A stretch of DNA of 64,000 bases, taken from Bradyrhizobium sp. JYMT SZCCT0180 (GTDB taxonomy: Bacteria > Pseudomonadota > Alphaproteobacteria > Rhizobiales > Xanthobacteraceae). Each line of letters opens with the position of its first letter. Within the stretch, counting starts at the first letter, position 1. Positions 1 through 8,863 of this stretch are shown piece after piece. A program made the translations under genes and the position numbers. The notes under the pieces were generated by a model. The model was not told the origin of the DNA and ran no database searches. It worked only from the letters and a program-made list of their open reading frames with translations. Where the stretch lies: NCBI RefSeq assembly GCF_018130165.1, contig NZ_JAFCLZ010000011.1, forward strand, positions 62,001 to 126,000, read 5' to 3'.

Positions 1-1373
1 AGCTGGATGCGCCGTATCGATCCGGGCGGTCCGAAAGCTGGACCAAATCCAAGACCCGGGCCGGACACGAGGTCGTGCTGGGCGGCTGGAAGACCACCAA
101 CGGCAAATTCCGCTCGCTGATGGCCGGCGTCTATCGCGACGGTCATCTGGCCTTTGTCGGCCTCGTGGGCACCGGCTTCGGGCAGGACACGGTCCGGCGC
201 ATCATGCCGGCGCTAAAGGCGGCGAGTTCAGACAAGAGCCCGTTTGGCGGCAAGGACGCGCCGAAGAAGACCCGCGACGTGCATTGGCTGAAGCCTGAAC
301 TCGTCGCCGAGATCGAGTTCGCGGGGTGGACCGACGGCGGCAATATCAGGCAGGCGGCGTTCAAGGAGCTGCGGCAGGACAAGCCGGCGAATGAGGTTGA
401 AGCGGAGAGGCCTGTCATGACCAAGGCGACAAAACCTTTGATCAGGTCCGGCAAGTCGTCGGCCAGCAAATCCGCTGAGGTGATGGGCGTCGTCATCTCA
501 AAACCCGACAAGGCGCTGTGGCCCGACGGCGGGGACGGCAAGGGCGTGACCAAGCTCGATCTTGCGCGGTATTTCGAGGCGGTTGGCGAATGGATGATCG
601 GCCATCTCAAGGGGCGGCCGTGCTCGGTGGTTCGTGCGCCCGATGGCATCAAGGGAGAGACGTTCTTTCAGCGTCACGGCATGCCGGGCAAGTCGGAGCT
701 ACTCGAACTCGTCAAGGTTTCGGGAGATCGCAAGCCATATTTGCAGATCGATCGCATCGAGGGCCTTGCTGCCGTAGCCCAAAGCGGCGGGCTCGAACTG
801 CATCCCTGGAATTGCGCGCCGGACAAACCCGATGTGCCCGGCCGGCTGGTGTTCGATCTCGATCCAGCGCCGGAGGTCGAATTTGCCGACGTGATCGAGG
901 CCGCCAAGGAGATGCGGCAGCGGCTCACCGCCGTGGGCCTCGAGAGCTTCTGCAAGACCACCGGCGGCAAGGGGCTGCACGTGGTGACGCCGCTGCTTCA
1001 CGGGCCTAAGGACAAGGTGACCTGGAAGGAAGCGAAGGCGTTCGCGCAGGGCGTTTGCCAGTGGATGGCGAACGACGATCCCGAGCGCTATCTGCTCAAC
1101 ATGTCGAAGAAGCAGCGCCAGGGAAAGATCTTCCTCGACTATCTGCGCAACGACCGGATGTCGACGGCGGTCGCCGTGCTGTCGCCGCGCGCGCGCGAAG
1201 GCGCCACGGTTTCAATGCCGCTGACCTGGGCGCAGGTGCGCGGCGATCTCGATCCAAAGAAATACACTGTGCGCACGGTGCCGGCGTTGCTGGCCAAAAC
1301 CAAGGCCTGGCAGGGCTACGATGAGGCGGCGGCGTCGATCAAGGCGGCGATGAAGAAGCTGGCGGGGCAGTGA
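1..1373 (+). CDS. ligD: DNA ligase D, C-terminal part (5' end outside the window)
   Basis: Non-homologous end-joining enzyme that works with Ku to repair double-strand breaks. The reading frame is open from base 3 with no start in the window. The first residues (LDAPYRSGRSESW) are the end of the ATP-dependent ligase core, followed by the OB-fold part (about 25-120). A linker leads into the primase-polymerase domain (about 160-455), shown by RLVFDLDPAP with the metal-binding DxD, TTGGKGLHVV, and the late PLTWAQV segment. The family order phosphoesterase-ligase-polymerase implies that only the N-terminal half is missing. The stop is TGA at 1371-1373. A GTG at 75 is only an internal codon. Identity is secure; the true length cannot be seen. 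Confidence 0.93.
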   Translation, partial: LDAPYRSGRSESWTKSKTRAGHEVVLGGWKTTNGKFRSLMAGVYRDGHLAFVGLVGTGFGQDTVRRIMPALKAASSDKSPFGGKDAPKKTRDVHWLKPELVAEIEFAGWTDGGNIRQAAFKELRQDKPANEVEAERPVMTKATKPLIRSGKSSASKSAEVMGVVISKPDKALWPDGGDGKGVTKLDLARYFEAVGEWMIGHLKGRPCSVVRAPDGIKGETFFQRHGMPGKSELLELVKVSGDRKPYLQIDRIEGLAAVAQSGGLELHPWNCAPDKPDVPGRLVFDLDPAPEVEFADVIEAAKEMRQRLTAVGLESFCKTTGGKGLHVVTPLLHGPKDKVTWKEAKAFAQGVCQWMANDDPERYLLNMSKKQRQGKIFLDYLRNDRMSTAVAVLSPRAREGATVSMPLTWAQVRGDLDPKKYTVRTVPALLAKTKAWQGYDEAAASIKAAMKKLAGQ

Positions 1374-1393
1374 TGGTTCTCGTCAACCTCAGT

Positions 1394-1516
1394 CGTCATA
1401 CTCCGCGAAAGCGGAGTATCCAGTACGCCGCGGCCTCTCGGCTCAATCGCCGGCGCCTCTGGAATACTGGATCACCCGCCCCCGTGCGCAATTGCGCACT
1501 CAGGCGGGTGATGACG
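1394..1516. repeat. Intergenic palindromic repeat after ligD
   Basis: The segment begins CGTCATACTCCGCG and ends GGGTGATGACG, with nested inverted repeats inside: CTCCGC/GCGGAG at the left, TATCCAGTA matched by TACTGGAT, and GTGCGCAATTGCGCAC near the right end. Such imperfect palindromes are common between genes in Bradyrhizobium. It could fold in RNA and stabilise or end the ligD transcript, but no T-tract follows. The rest of the gap up to 1590 shows nothing recognisable. Confidence 0.6.
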
Positions 1517-1590
1517 GCGTGTAGTTTGCATCAGAAAGAGGTGGGCACGGCGCAAACGCGCCTTTGCCCACCCTGCGATCTCCAAATTTT

Positions 1591-1755
1591 CTACAGCTTC
1601 CCGAGCAACAACAATATCAGCAGGATCACGATCACCAGGCCGAGGCCGCCGCCACCGTAATAGCCGGTGCCGTAGAACGGTCCGCCGCCGATGCCGCTAA
1701 AGCCGCCGAGCAGGGCGATGATAAGAATGATCAGGATGATTGTTCCGAGTGACAT
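1591..1755 (-). CDS. DUF3309 small glycine-rich membrane peptide
   Basis: A 54-residue peptide with the DUF3309 layout: a short N-terminal MSLGT, a first hydrophobic helix (IILIILIIALLGG), a Gly/Tyr-rich loop (about 20-37) and a second hydrophobic helix ending LLLLGKL. It is probably a small inner-membrane protein; function unknown. The frame stays open upstream, but the ATG at 1755 is chosen because GAGGAGAG sits just ahead of it and the family starts MSLGT. It stands alone, and a possible EcfG-type promoter lies at 1811-1835 on the same strand. Confidence 0.85.
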   Translation of the reverse strand: MSLGTIILIILIIALLGGFSGIGGGPFYGTGYYGGGGLGLVIVILLILLLLGKL

Positions 1756-1810
1756 GTAGCTCTCCTCAGCCCGGCATTGGGCGCCTGTTTGCCTTGCCCT
1801 CAACCGAAAA

Positions 1811-1835
1811 AACAAATGGCAATCGTGAAAGTTCC
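1811..1835 (-). promoter_or_regulatory. Possible EcfG-type promoter of the DUF3309 gene
   Basis: On the minus strand GGAAC (1831-1835) is followed after 16 bases by TGTT (1811-1814), against the consensus GGAAC-N16/17-CGTT. One base of the -10 element differs. The predicted transcript would start about 50 bases ahead of the ATG at 1755. It is plausible but clearly weaker than the two perfect sites in this window. Confidence 0.4.
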
Positions 1836-1922
1836 GTGTTTTGCAGCGCACATATCGAGCTTGCCTCTTCCTTTCGTGTGGAACGGAATTACATCTAGAA
1901 TATCTGACCTGAGGATTTTCCG

Positions 1923-2234
1923 ATGTCCGCACCGCTCGTCGTTTCCATTCCGCACAGCCTCGGCCGCGAAGAAGCGATGCGTCGCCTCAAGACAGGTTTA
2001 TCGCGCGCGACGTCCAGCGTGCCGGTGCTGAGCGTCGATGAGGAGCGATGGGAAGACAACCGCATGATCTTTCGCGTCCGCGCGCTCGGGCAGGCGGCCT
2101 CAGGCCATGTCGATGTCGCCGACGATCATGTGAAGGTAGAGGTCGTGCTGCCGTGGCTGCTGCAGCGCTTCGCCGAAGTGGCGCAGGCCGCGATCCGCAG
2201 CCGCGGCAATCTGTTGCTGACCAAGAAGAACTAG
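1923..2234 (+). CDS. Polyhydroxyalkanoic acid system family protein
   Basis: A 103-residue cytoplasmic protein of the small family annotated as polyhydroxyalkanoic acid system (PHA granule region) proteins. The recognisable pattern is an N-terminal IPHSLGREEAMRRL helix, a central beta-rich part and a C-terminal LPWLLQRFAEVAQAAI helix ending in basic residues. The biochemical role is not established; an association with PHA storage is family-level knowledge. The ATG follows CCTGAGGATTTTCCG, a fair ribosome site. Its last four bases overlap the end of convergent treY. Confidence 0.8.
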   Translation: MSAPLVVSIPHSLGREEAMRRLKTGLSRATSSVPVLSVDEERWEDNRMIFRVRALGQAASGHVDVADDHVKVEVVLPWLLQRFAEVAQAAIRSRGNLLLTKKN

Positions 2235-5026
2235 GGCGTTGGCATCAAGCGCCTGCGCTTTGGCGCACGCTGCGCCGCGCCGTGATATCTCGCCTTCAGC
2301 ACCGCCACGGGGAGGTGCGCCAACAGGTCGGACAACCGCAATTGTGAGGCATCGGCGTCGGCAAAGCCTTCCGCCGAATAGCCGCTGACATCGAGGGTGG
2401 CATCGTAGGTTTCCGCACGGGGCCACGCCCGGCCACTTTCGGAGAACGCGGCGGACGATTTCGTGACGACGACGATTGCGGCCTCGCGGCCACGACGGCG
2501 GGCAAAGGCGATGAAGTGGTCGCGATCAGGTCCGCTGATATCCAATGGCTGATAATCGCCGTTGGTGAAGACATCGGCGAGCTCGGTGCGCAACTTGAGG
2601 AGATGCCGCGTCCAGGCCAGTTTCAACTTGCCGCTCGGCCAATACTGCACCAGCTGGTCCCAGTCCGGTGCCTGCAGTGAAGCGAGCAGGTGGGCACGCG
2701 TGGCAAAATCGACGGGTCGCCGGTTGTCGGGATCGACCAGCGAGAAATCCCAAAGCTCGGTACCCTGATAGAAATCGGGTACGCCCGGCATCGTTGCCTT
2801 CAGCGTGATCTGGCTCAGTGAGTTCAGGGCGCCCAATAGCGATACGCGCCGCGCCAGTGCATCAAGCGCGTCCAGAAACTCGGCGGAGATCGAGCGGTCC
2901 AGAATGCGCGCGATGAAGGTCTTCAGTCCTGCTTCATAAGCCTCGTGCGGATTGAGCCAGCTGGTCTCCTCCTTGCCCTCGCGCGCCGCCTTCAGGGCAT
3001 AGGCCTGCATCCGTTCCAGGAACGCCGCGTCGTCCGGCTGCCAGGCGCCGAGCAAGGCCTGATAGAGCATGTATTCGAACGTCGCCGACGGCGCGCGCAT
3101 CTCGCCGTCGATGACCAGATGAGGCGCGTTGAGAACCTTCCACCGCGCCACGGCGCTGGTCCACTCGCCATGGATCTCGGACAGCGCCATGATCCGGGCG
3201 CGGGCGTCCTCGCCCCTCTTGGTGTCATGTGTTGCGGTTGCGGTCATGCCATGCGGCCATTCCCGGGTCCGCGTCTGCATGATCTGATGAAAATCTTCGA
3301 CAGAGAGCGCCCTGGCAGATGGGTCGCCGCCGACCTCGTTGAGTGCGAGCAGGCGGTGGTAGCGATAGAACGTGGTGTCCTCGAGCGATTTCGCCATCAT
3401 CGGCCCGGTGAATTGCTGCACCTTCAGCGCAAACCGCCGCACGCGCGGCGCGCTGTGCGGCGGCCGGCCGGGCTTGAGCAGGTCCATGGTCAGGGTGTCG
3501 CGCAGGAATTCGAAAATGCCGTCGTCGGCCGCGAACCAATCCGCGCGCGCCCTCGCGATGGTTTGCGAGATCAGCGCCCGGTCATGGGCGTTCGGACCCG
3601 ACGACGTCAGATAGGTCCGGTAGACCGGGAAATGCAGCACATAGAGTTCCAGCGCCTGCCGCAGGCTGTCGGCGGAATAGTCCCGTGTCGAGTAGTGCCC
3701 ACTGGCGATGCGCGCCAGGAGGCGCGTCAGCACCGTGAATTCGCTGGTCAACAGGGTTTCCAGCACCCGGCGCTTGGCCTCCTTCAGGATCGGCTCGAGT
3801 TTCGGCGACTGGCTGCTGATCTGGCGGAAGATTTCGCTGAGCGGTTCGAGCCCATTGCCGTCGACCAGCGCTTGCGTGATCGTGTTCATCCACTCGTAGC
3901 CGGTGGTGCCGTGAACCCCGGTGAAGGAAGGCAGCTTCTCGTCTTCGCCGAGAATCTTCTCGATCAGCATATAGAATGGCTTGGCGCCCTGCGCCCCACG
4001 GATCAGCCGGCGCAGGCGTTGAAAATATTGGACGGGATCGCGCAGGCCGTCGATGTGGTCGAGCCGCAGGCCCTGCAGCTTTCCTTCCGCGATCAGACGT
4101 CTGACGAGTTGATGGATGGCCTCGAAGGTGCCGGCGTCCTCGACGCGCAATCCCGCAAGCGAATTAACGTCGAAGAAGCGGCGGTAGTTGATGTCGCTGG
4201 AGGCAAGCCGCCAATGTCCGAGCTTGTAATGCTGGCGTTCGAGAAGGTGATGCAGCGCCAGCGTCTGGGCGGGACGATCCGGTCCGGCGCGATAGGCGTC
4301 GATCCCGTGCGCGATGGCCTCAGTGCTTCCTGCGATCGCCCGTAGCCCCGCCTTGAACGCCGGGGCTTCCTTCCGGTTGGGGCGGCGCAGCCCGTGGTAG
4401 CGCGCGGCGAGGGCGAGGATGTCCTTGCCGGCTGGACTAGCTTCGGCACCTGCTTCCCTGACCACGGTTCGCAGGATCTCGCTGTAGCGCTCGGGCGCGA
4501 TCGGCAGCCGATGCTCGAAATACCATGCCGAGAAGCTGCCTTCGCTCGCATCATAGCGCAGTTCGATCTCGCCGCCTTCCAGCGCCTGGCCGTAGGATGA
4601 ACCGATGATCGGCAGCAGCACGCCGCCGCGCGCGCGATACGGCAGCAGTTCCCAGTCGATGTCGAAGGATGCCGCGTGCGGCGAGGCCTGGCCCCATTCC
4701 AGCACGTCGAGCCACCACGGATTGTCCGCAAAGTGCACCCCGACATGGTTGGGCACGAAGTCGAGGATCAGTCCGAGATCGTATTTCCGCAGCGCCGCGC
4801 TCAACCGCTCGAAGCCGGCTTCGCCGCCGAGCTCGGGATTGAACCTTGTGTGATCGGTGATGTCGTAACCATGCGTGCTGCCCTTGCGCGCCGTCATGAA
4901 GGGCGAAGCGTAGAGATGCGTGATCCCGAGCGCCCCGAGATACGGGACGACGGAAGCGGCCGCATCGAAATCGAAACCCGCCGAAAGCTGCAGGCGGTAG
5001 GTCGCGATCGGGATCGCCGGGGGCAT
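2231..5026 (-). CDS. treY: Malto-oligosyltrehalose synthase
   Basis: Converts the reducing-end maltose unit of maltodextrins into a trehalose unit by intramolecular transglycosylation, the first step of the TreYZ route. At 931 residues it is of normal to slightly long length. The N-terminus IPIATYRLQLSAGFDFDAAA and the GH13 barrel motifs are clear: GLRLDHIDGLRDP with the nucleophile Asp, MLIEKILGEDEKLP with the acid Glu, and ATHDTKRGEDARAR. It is the last gene of the minus-strand operon, four bases after treZ, and meets the PHA-family gene tail to tail. Confidence 0.95.
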   Translation of the reverse strand: MPPAIPIATYRLQLSAGFDFDAAASVVPYLGALGITHLYASPFMTARKGSTHGYDITDHTRFNPELGGEAGFERLSAALRKYDLGLILDFVPNHVGVHFADNPWWLDVLEWGQASPHAASFDIDWELLPYRARGGVLLPIIGSSYGQALEGGEIELRYDASEGSFSAWYFEHRLPIAPERYSEILRTVVREAGAEASPAGKDILALAARYHGLRRPNRKEAPAFKAGLRAIAGSTEAIAHGIDAYRAGPDRPAQTLALHHLLERQHYKLGHWRLASSDINYRRFFDVNSLAGLRVEDAGTFEAIHQLVRRLIAEGKLQGLRLDHIDGLRDPVQYFQRLRRLIRGAQGAKPFYMLIEKILGEDEKLPSFTGVHGTTGYEWMNTITQALVDGNGLEPLSEIFRQISSQSPKLEPILKEAKRRVLETLLTSEFTVLTRLLARIASGHYSTRDYSADSLRQALELYVLHFPVYRTYLTSSGPNAHDRALISQTIARARADWFAADDGIFEFLRDTLTMDLLKPGRPPHSAPRVRRFALKVQQFTGPMMAKSLEDTTFYRYHRLLALNEVGGDPSARALSVEDFHQIMQTRTREWPHGMTATATHDTKRGEDARARIMALSEIHGEWTSAVARWKVLNAPHLVIDGEMRAPSATFEYMLYQALLGAWQPDDAAFLERMQAYALKAAREGKEETSWLNPHEAYEAGLKTFIARILDRSISAEFLDALDALARRVSLLGALNSLSQITLKATMPGVPDFYQGTELWDFSLVDPDNRRPVDFATRAHLLASLQAPDWDQLVQYWPSGKLKLAWTRHLLKLRTELADVFTNGDYQPLDISGPDRDHFIAFARRRGREAAIVVVTKSSAAFSESGRAWPRAETYDATLDVSGYSAEGFADADASQLRLSDLLAHLPVAVLKARYHGAAQRAPKRRRLMPTP

Positions 5027-5030
5027 TTTC

Positions 5031-6788
5031 CTATCCGATGCGCCAGTGCACCGACCATGGCGGGACGCGCTCTCCCAACTCGCTGCCCCAGATCAGGGTT
5101 CCCTTGAATTCACCCGAAGTATTGGCGATCTCGAGGTCCGACAGATTGGCGAGCAGACGAAGCGTGGCGCCATCGCCCATGCGCCAGCTGGCGGTCATGA
5201 GGCCATTGCTGCCAGCCGTTGCATCGCCGAACGCCGCGCCTGCGAGGCGGGGCACGATCTCCCGCCGGCGGATCGCCAGCATCTGCTGCACGGTTGACTG
5301 CCGCCGTTGTGCCGCCGGCTCGGCGCGTTCATTCCAGTCGAGGGCAGCCGATTGGAAGGTGGATAGCGCCAAAGCGTCGGGGACCTCGTCGCCATATTCG
5401 GCGTAGGCCCAGGCGTATTCGCTGCGGCGGCCCTTGCGGACCGCGTCCGCCAGTCCGCCCTTGAAATCACAGAAGAAGGGGAAGGGTGTTCTCGAGCCCC
5501 ATTCCTCCCCCATGAACAGCATAGGGATTGCAGGGGCCAACAGCATGACGGCGAGGGCCGCTTCGATCGCTCTGGGATCCGCCACCGCTTCGAGCCGGTC
5601 GCCAAAGGCGCGGTTGCCGACCTGGTCGTGGTTCTGCAGGAAATTGATGAAAGCCGTCGGTGCGAGCTTGCCGCTCGGTTCGCCGCGCCTGCCGCCGCGA
5701 AATTCCGAGATTTCACCCTGGTAGACAAACCCGGAGGATAGCGATCTGGCGATGTCGCCCAGCGGCGAACGCTGATAGTCGCAATAATACCCCTGCTTCT
5801 CGCGGGTCATCAGCACGCGCCAGGCGTGATGATAATCGTCGTTCCACTGCGCGCGATATTTGCCGCGCGGCGGGTCCTGCGCGGCGTCAAGGATGCTGGC
5901 GCGGTTGTCGCCGTTTTCCAGCACCAGGTGAATGTGCCGACCGGTTGCCGCGGCGAACTGGCCTACAGCCATGCTGAGATCGTGCAGCAGCGAGAGCCCA
6001 CCCGGCTCGACGATGCTGTTCACCGCATCCAGCCGCAATCCGTCGAAGCGATAGTCGCGCAGCCAATGCAGTGCATTCTCGATCGCGAAGGCGCGTACTT
6101 GCGGCACGCGGTAATCGATCGCGCTGCCCCACGGGGTGTGGGCCTCCGTAAAGAACCCCGGCGCGTAACGGCCGAGATAATTTCCCTCGGGGCCGAAATG
6201 GTTATAGACCACGTCGAGAAACACCATCAGGCCACGCAGATGCGCCTCGTCGATCAGCGCCTTGAGATCCTCAGGCCGGCCATAGGCGCTGTCGGGCGCA
6301 TACCACAGCACGCCGTCATAGCCCCAGTTGCGGCTGCCGGCGAAATCCGCCAGCGGCAGCAACTCCAGCGCGGTGATGCCGGTCTGCACGAGATGATCGA
6401 GCCGCCCGATCATGGCGCGGTAGCTGCCGTCCTGCGTGAAGGTCCCGACATGAGCCTCGATGATGACGGCTTCCTGCCAGGGCCGCCCGCGCCACTCCGT
6501 GGCGCGCCACGGAAAGGCGGCGTGGTCGATCACCTCGCTCGGACCGAAGACGTCTTCGGGCTGGAAATCGGCGGCAGGGTCGGGGACATCGATCTCGTCG
6601 TCGATGCGGAATTTGTAGCGGGCGCCCGATTTCGCGCCCGGAATATTGGTGGAAAACCATCCATCGTCGCCGCGCTGCATCGCATGGGGTTGTTGCAGCA
6701 GCAGATCGACACGCTTGGCCGCCGGCGCCCACAGGCGAAAGCGCGCGCCGTCTTTCGTCAGCTTGGGGCCAAATTGTCGGTCATTCAT
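5031..6788 (-). CDS. treZ: Malto-oligosyltrehalose trehalohydrolase
   Basis: Releases free trehalose from the maltooligosyl-trehalose made by TreY. It has 585 residues: an N-terminal CBM48-like domain (about 1-95, FRLWAPAAKRVDLLL) and a GH13 barrel with YNHFGPEGNY, DGLRLDAVNSI (nucleophile Asp), LVLENGDN (acid Glu) and FLQNHDQVGN. The frame is open 152 codons further upstream, inside glgX, but the ATG at 6788 overlaps the glgX stop as ATGA and gives the family N-terminus MNDRQFGP. It is translationally coupled to glgX, with treY four bases downstream. Confidence 0.95.
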   Translation of the reverse strand: MNDRQFGPKLTKDGARFRLWAPAAKRVDLLLQQPHAMQRGDDGWFSTNIPGAKSGARYKFRIDDEIDVPDPAADFQPEDVFGPSEVIDHAAFPWRATEWRGRPWQEAVIIEAHVGTFTQDGSYRAMIGRLDHLVQTGITALELLPLADFAGSRNWGYDGVLWYAPDSAYGRPEDLKALIDEAHLRGLMVFLDVVYNHFGPEGNYLGRYAPGFFTEAHTPWGSAIDYRVPQVRAFAIENALHWLRDYRFDGLRLDAVNSIVEPGGLSLLHDLSMAVGQFAAATGRHIHLVLENGDNRASILDAAQDPPRGKYRAQWNDDYHHAWRVLMTREKQGYYCDYQRSPLGDIARSLSSGFVYQGEISEFRGGRRGEPSGKLAPTAFINFLQNHDQVGNRAFGDRLEAVADPRAIEAALAVMLLAPAIPMLFMGEEWGSRTPFPFFCDFKGGLADAVRKGRRSEYAWAYAEYGDEVPDALALSTFQSAALDWNERAEPAAQRRQSTVQQMLAIRRREIVPRLAGAAFGDATAGSNGLMTASWRMGDGATLRLLANLSDLEIANTSGEFKGTLIWGSELGERVPPWSVHWRIG

Positions 6789-8860
6789 GCTGAGCCCGCA
6801 AAGGCGAGCACCGAGCGCGGCGGTGCTTTCAGGTCGGCGCCCGCGGCGAAGTCCGCCGTCGCTTGTGCGATTTCGGTGGTATTCAGCACCCGCTGCCAGC
6901 TCTTGTATTTGCTCATCTTGGGCAATTTGAATGCGATCTCTTCGGGGGCGGCGTTCAGAACGATAAAGATCGGCGCTTGTCCTTGTTCCATCGGTCCGAG
7001 CACATAGGCGAGGAATCGTCCTTCCGGAAACTTCCAGTCGGATTCCTTCATGTCCTCGGCGGCCGGCGTCAGCCACAGCACGCCGTAGGAGCCGTCGGCG
7101 CGACGGCCGTCGAGCCAGCGCTGGCAGCGGATCTGGCCGAACCGCCGGCGCAAGCCGGTCAAATGGCCGATGAAATCGGTGAGGTCCTCGCCTTCCTTGC
7201 CGAGGTTTTCCCAGCCAACCCAGCCGATCTCGTTGTCCTGGCAATAGGCGTTATTGTTGCCGCTTTGCGAGTTGCCGACTTCATCGCCGGCCAACATCAG
7301 CGGCGTGCCCTGCGCGAGCATCAGGCACGCCAGCTGGTTCTTGCGGAGCTGGCGGCGCAACGCGATGATCGCAACGTCGTCGGTCGGGCCTTCATGCCCG
7401 CAATTGTTGCTGTCGTTGTGGCTGGAGCCGTCGCGATTGTCTTCGCCGTTGGCCTCGTTGTGCTTCTCGTTGTAGCTGAACAGATCCGCCAGCGTGAAGC
7501 CGTCATGAACGGTGATGTGATTGATGCCAGCGCGCGGGGCGCGATTGTCATGGTGAAACAGGTCGGAGGAGGCGGTCATGCGGCTCGATATTTCGCCGAT
7601 CAGGCTGCCTTCGCCGCTCCAGTAGCGCCGCATCGCGCTGCGATATCTGTCGTTCCATTCCGACCATTGCGACGGGAATGCGCCAACCTGATAGCCGCCC
7701 AGACCGAGATCCCAGGGTTCGGCGACCAGTTTGACGGTTGCCAGCACCGGATCCTGCCGCACGGCGGTGAGGAACGCAGCGTTGCGGTCGAATCCGTTCG
7801 GCCCGCGCGCCAGCGTGGTGGCGAGATCGAAACGGAAGCCGTCGACGTGGCAGACCTCGACCCAATAGCGCAGCGAATCCATCACCATTTGCAGCACGCG
7901 CGGATGGGTTAGATTGACCGAACTGCCGCAGCCGGTGAAGTCGTCATAGAAGCGCCGATTGTCCGGCTTGAGCCAGTAATAGGACGCATTGTCGATGCCG
8001 CGAAACGACAGCGTCGGGCCGAGATGATTGCCTTCGGCAGTGTGATTGTAGACGACGTCGAGCATCACCTCGATGCCGGCATCGTGCAGCCGCGCCACCG
8101 TGGTGCGGAACGCATCGAGCGGATTGTCCTGCGCGTAGCGCCCTTCGGGCGCGAAGAACGCCAGTGTGTTGTAGCCCCAGTAGTTCGCCAGCTTCTTTTC
8201 GACCAGCACGCGGTCGTCGATCAGCCCGTGGACCGGCAGCAATTCGATGGTGGTGACGCCAAGGCGCTTGAGATGATCGATCATCGCAGGCGAGGCGAGT
8301 CCGCCATAGGTGCCGCGCAGGCCCGGCGGCACGTCGTCGCGCTTCTGCGTCAGGCCCTTGACGTGGGCCTCATAGATGATGGTGTCTTCCCAGGAAATAT
8401 TGGGGCGCATCTCGCGGCGGCCCCAATTGAAGGTCTCGTCGACGACGACCGCCTTGGGCATGCCGCGGGCGTTGTCGCGCCGGTCAAAGGAGAGATCCTC
8501 GCGCGAGCTGCCGGCCCGATAACCGAAATGCGCGTCGCTCCAGACCAGCCGGCCGGCCAGCCGCCTTGCATAGGGATCGAGCAGCAGCTTGTTGGCGTTG
8601 AAGCGGTGTCCGTGCTCGGGATGGTAGGGCCCGTGGACCCGATAGCCGTAGAGCTGTCCGGGCGAGACGTCGTTGAGATAGCCGTGCCAGACATCCTCGG
8701 TGCGCTCGGGCAGTTCGATGCGCTCGAGTTCGCGGCGGCCCTGACCGTCGAACAGGCAGAGTTCGACCTTCTCTGCGTTGGCCGAGAACAGCGCAAAATT
8801 GGTGCCTCTTCCGTCCCAGCTTGCGCCAAGGCGTGAGGGCGTTCCCGCGGTCAGGCGCAT
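6785..8860 (-). CDS. glgX: Glycogen debranching enzyme GlgX/TreX
   Basis: Hydrolyses alpha-1,6 branches of glycogen to supply linear maltodextrins, here presumably to TreYZ and MalQ. It has 691 residues, usual for the family: CBM48 at about 10-150, then a GH13 barrel with DVVYNHTAEGN, VDGFRFDLATTLAR (nucleophile Asp), LVAEPWDLG (acid Glu) and TVHDGFTLADL. It lies three bases after glgB and overlaps treZ by four, so the genes are surely co-transcribed. Debranching and trehalohydrolase genes commonly sit together (treX-treZ-treY), which supports this assignment. Confidence 0.95.
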   Translation of the reverse strand: MRLTAGTPSRLGASWDGRGTNFALFSANAEKVELCLFDGQGRRELERIELPERTEDVWHGYLNDVSPGQLYGYRVHGPYHPEHGHRFNANKLLLDPYARRLAGRLVWSDAHFGYRAGSSREDLSFDRRDNARGMPKAVVVDETFNWGRREMRPNISWEDTIIYEAHVKGLTQKRDDVPPGLRGTYGGLASPAMIDHLKRLGVTTIELLPVHGLIDDRVLVEKKLANYWGYNTLAFFAPEGRYAQDNPLDAFRTTVARLHDAGIEVMLDVVYNHTAEGNHLGPTLSFRGIDNASYYWLKPDNRRFYDDFTGCGSSVNLTHPRVLQMVMDSLRYWVEVCHVDGFRFDLATTLARGPNGFDRNAAFLTAVRQDPVLATVKLVAEPWDLGLGGYQVGAFPSQWSEWNDRYRSAMRRYWSGEGSLIGEISSRMTASSDLFHHDNRAPRAGINHITVHDGFTLADLFSYNEKHNEANGEDNRDGSSHNDSNNCGHEGPTDDVAIIALRRQLRKNQLACLMLAQGTPLMLAGDEVGNSQSGNNNAYCQDNEIGWVGWENLGKEGEDLTDFIGHLTGLRRRFGQIRCQRWLDGRRADGSYGVLWLTPAAEDMKESDWKFPEGRFLAYVLGPMEQGQAPIFIVLNAAPEEIAFKLPKMSKYKSWQRVLNTTEIAQATADFAAGADLKAPPRSVLAFAGSA

Positions 8861-8863
8861 GCG

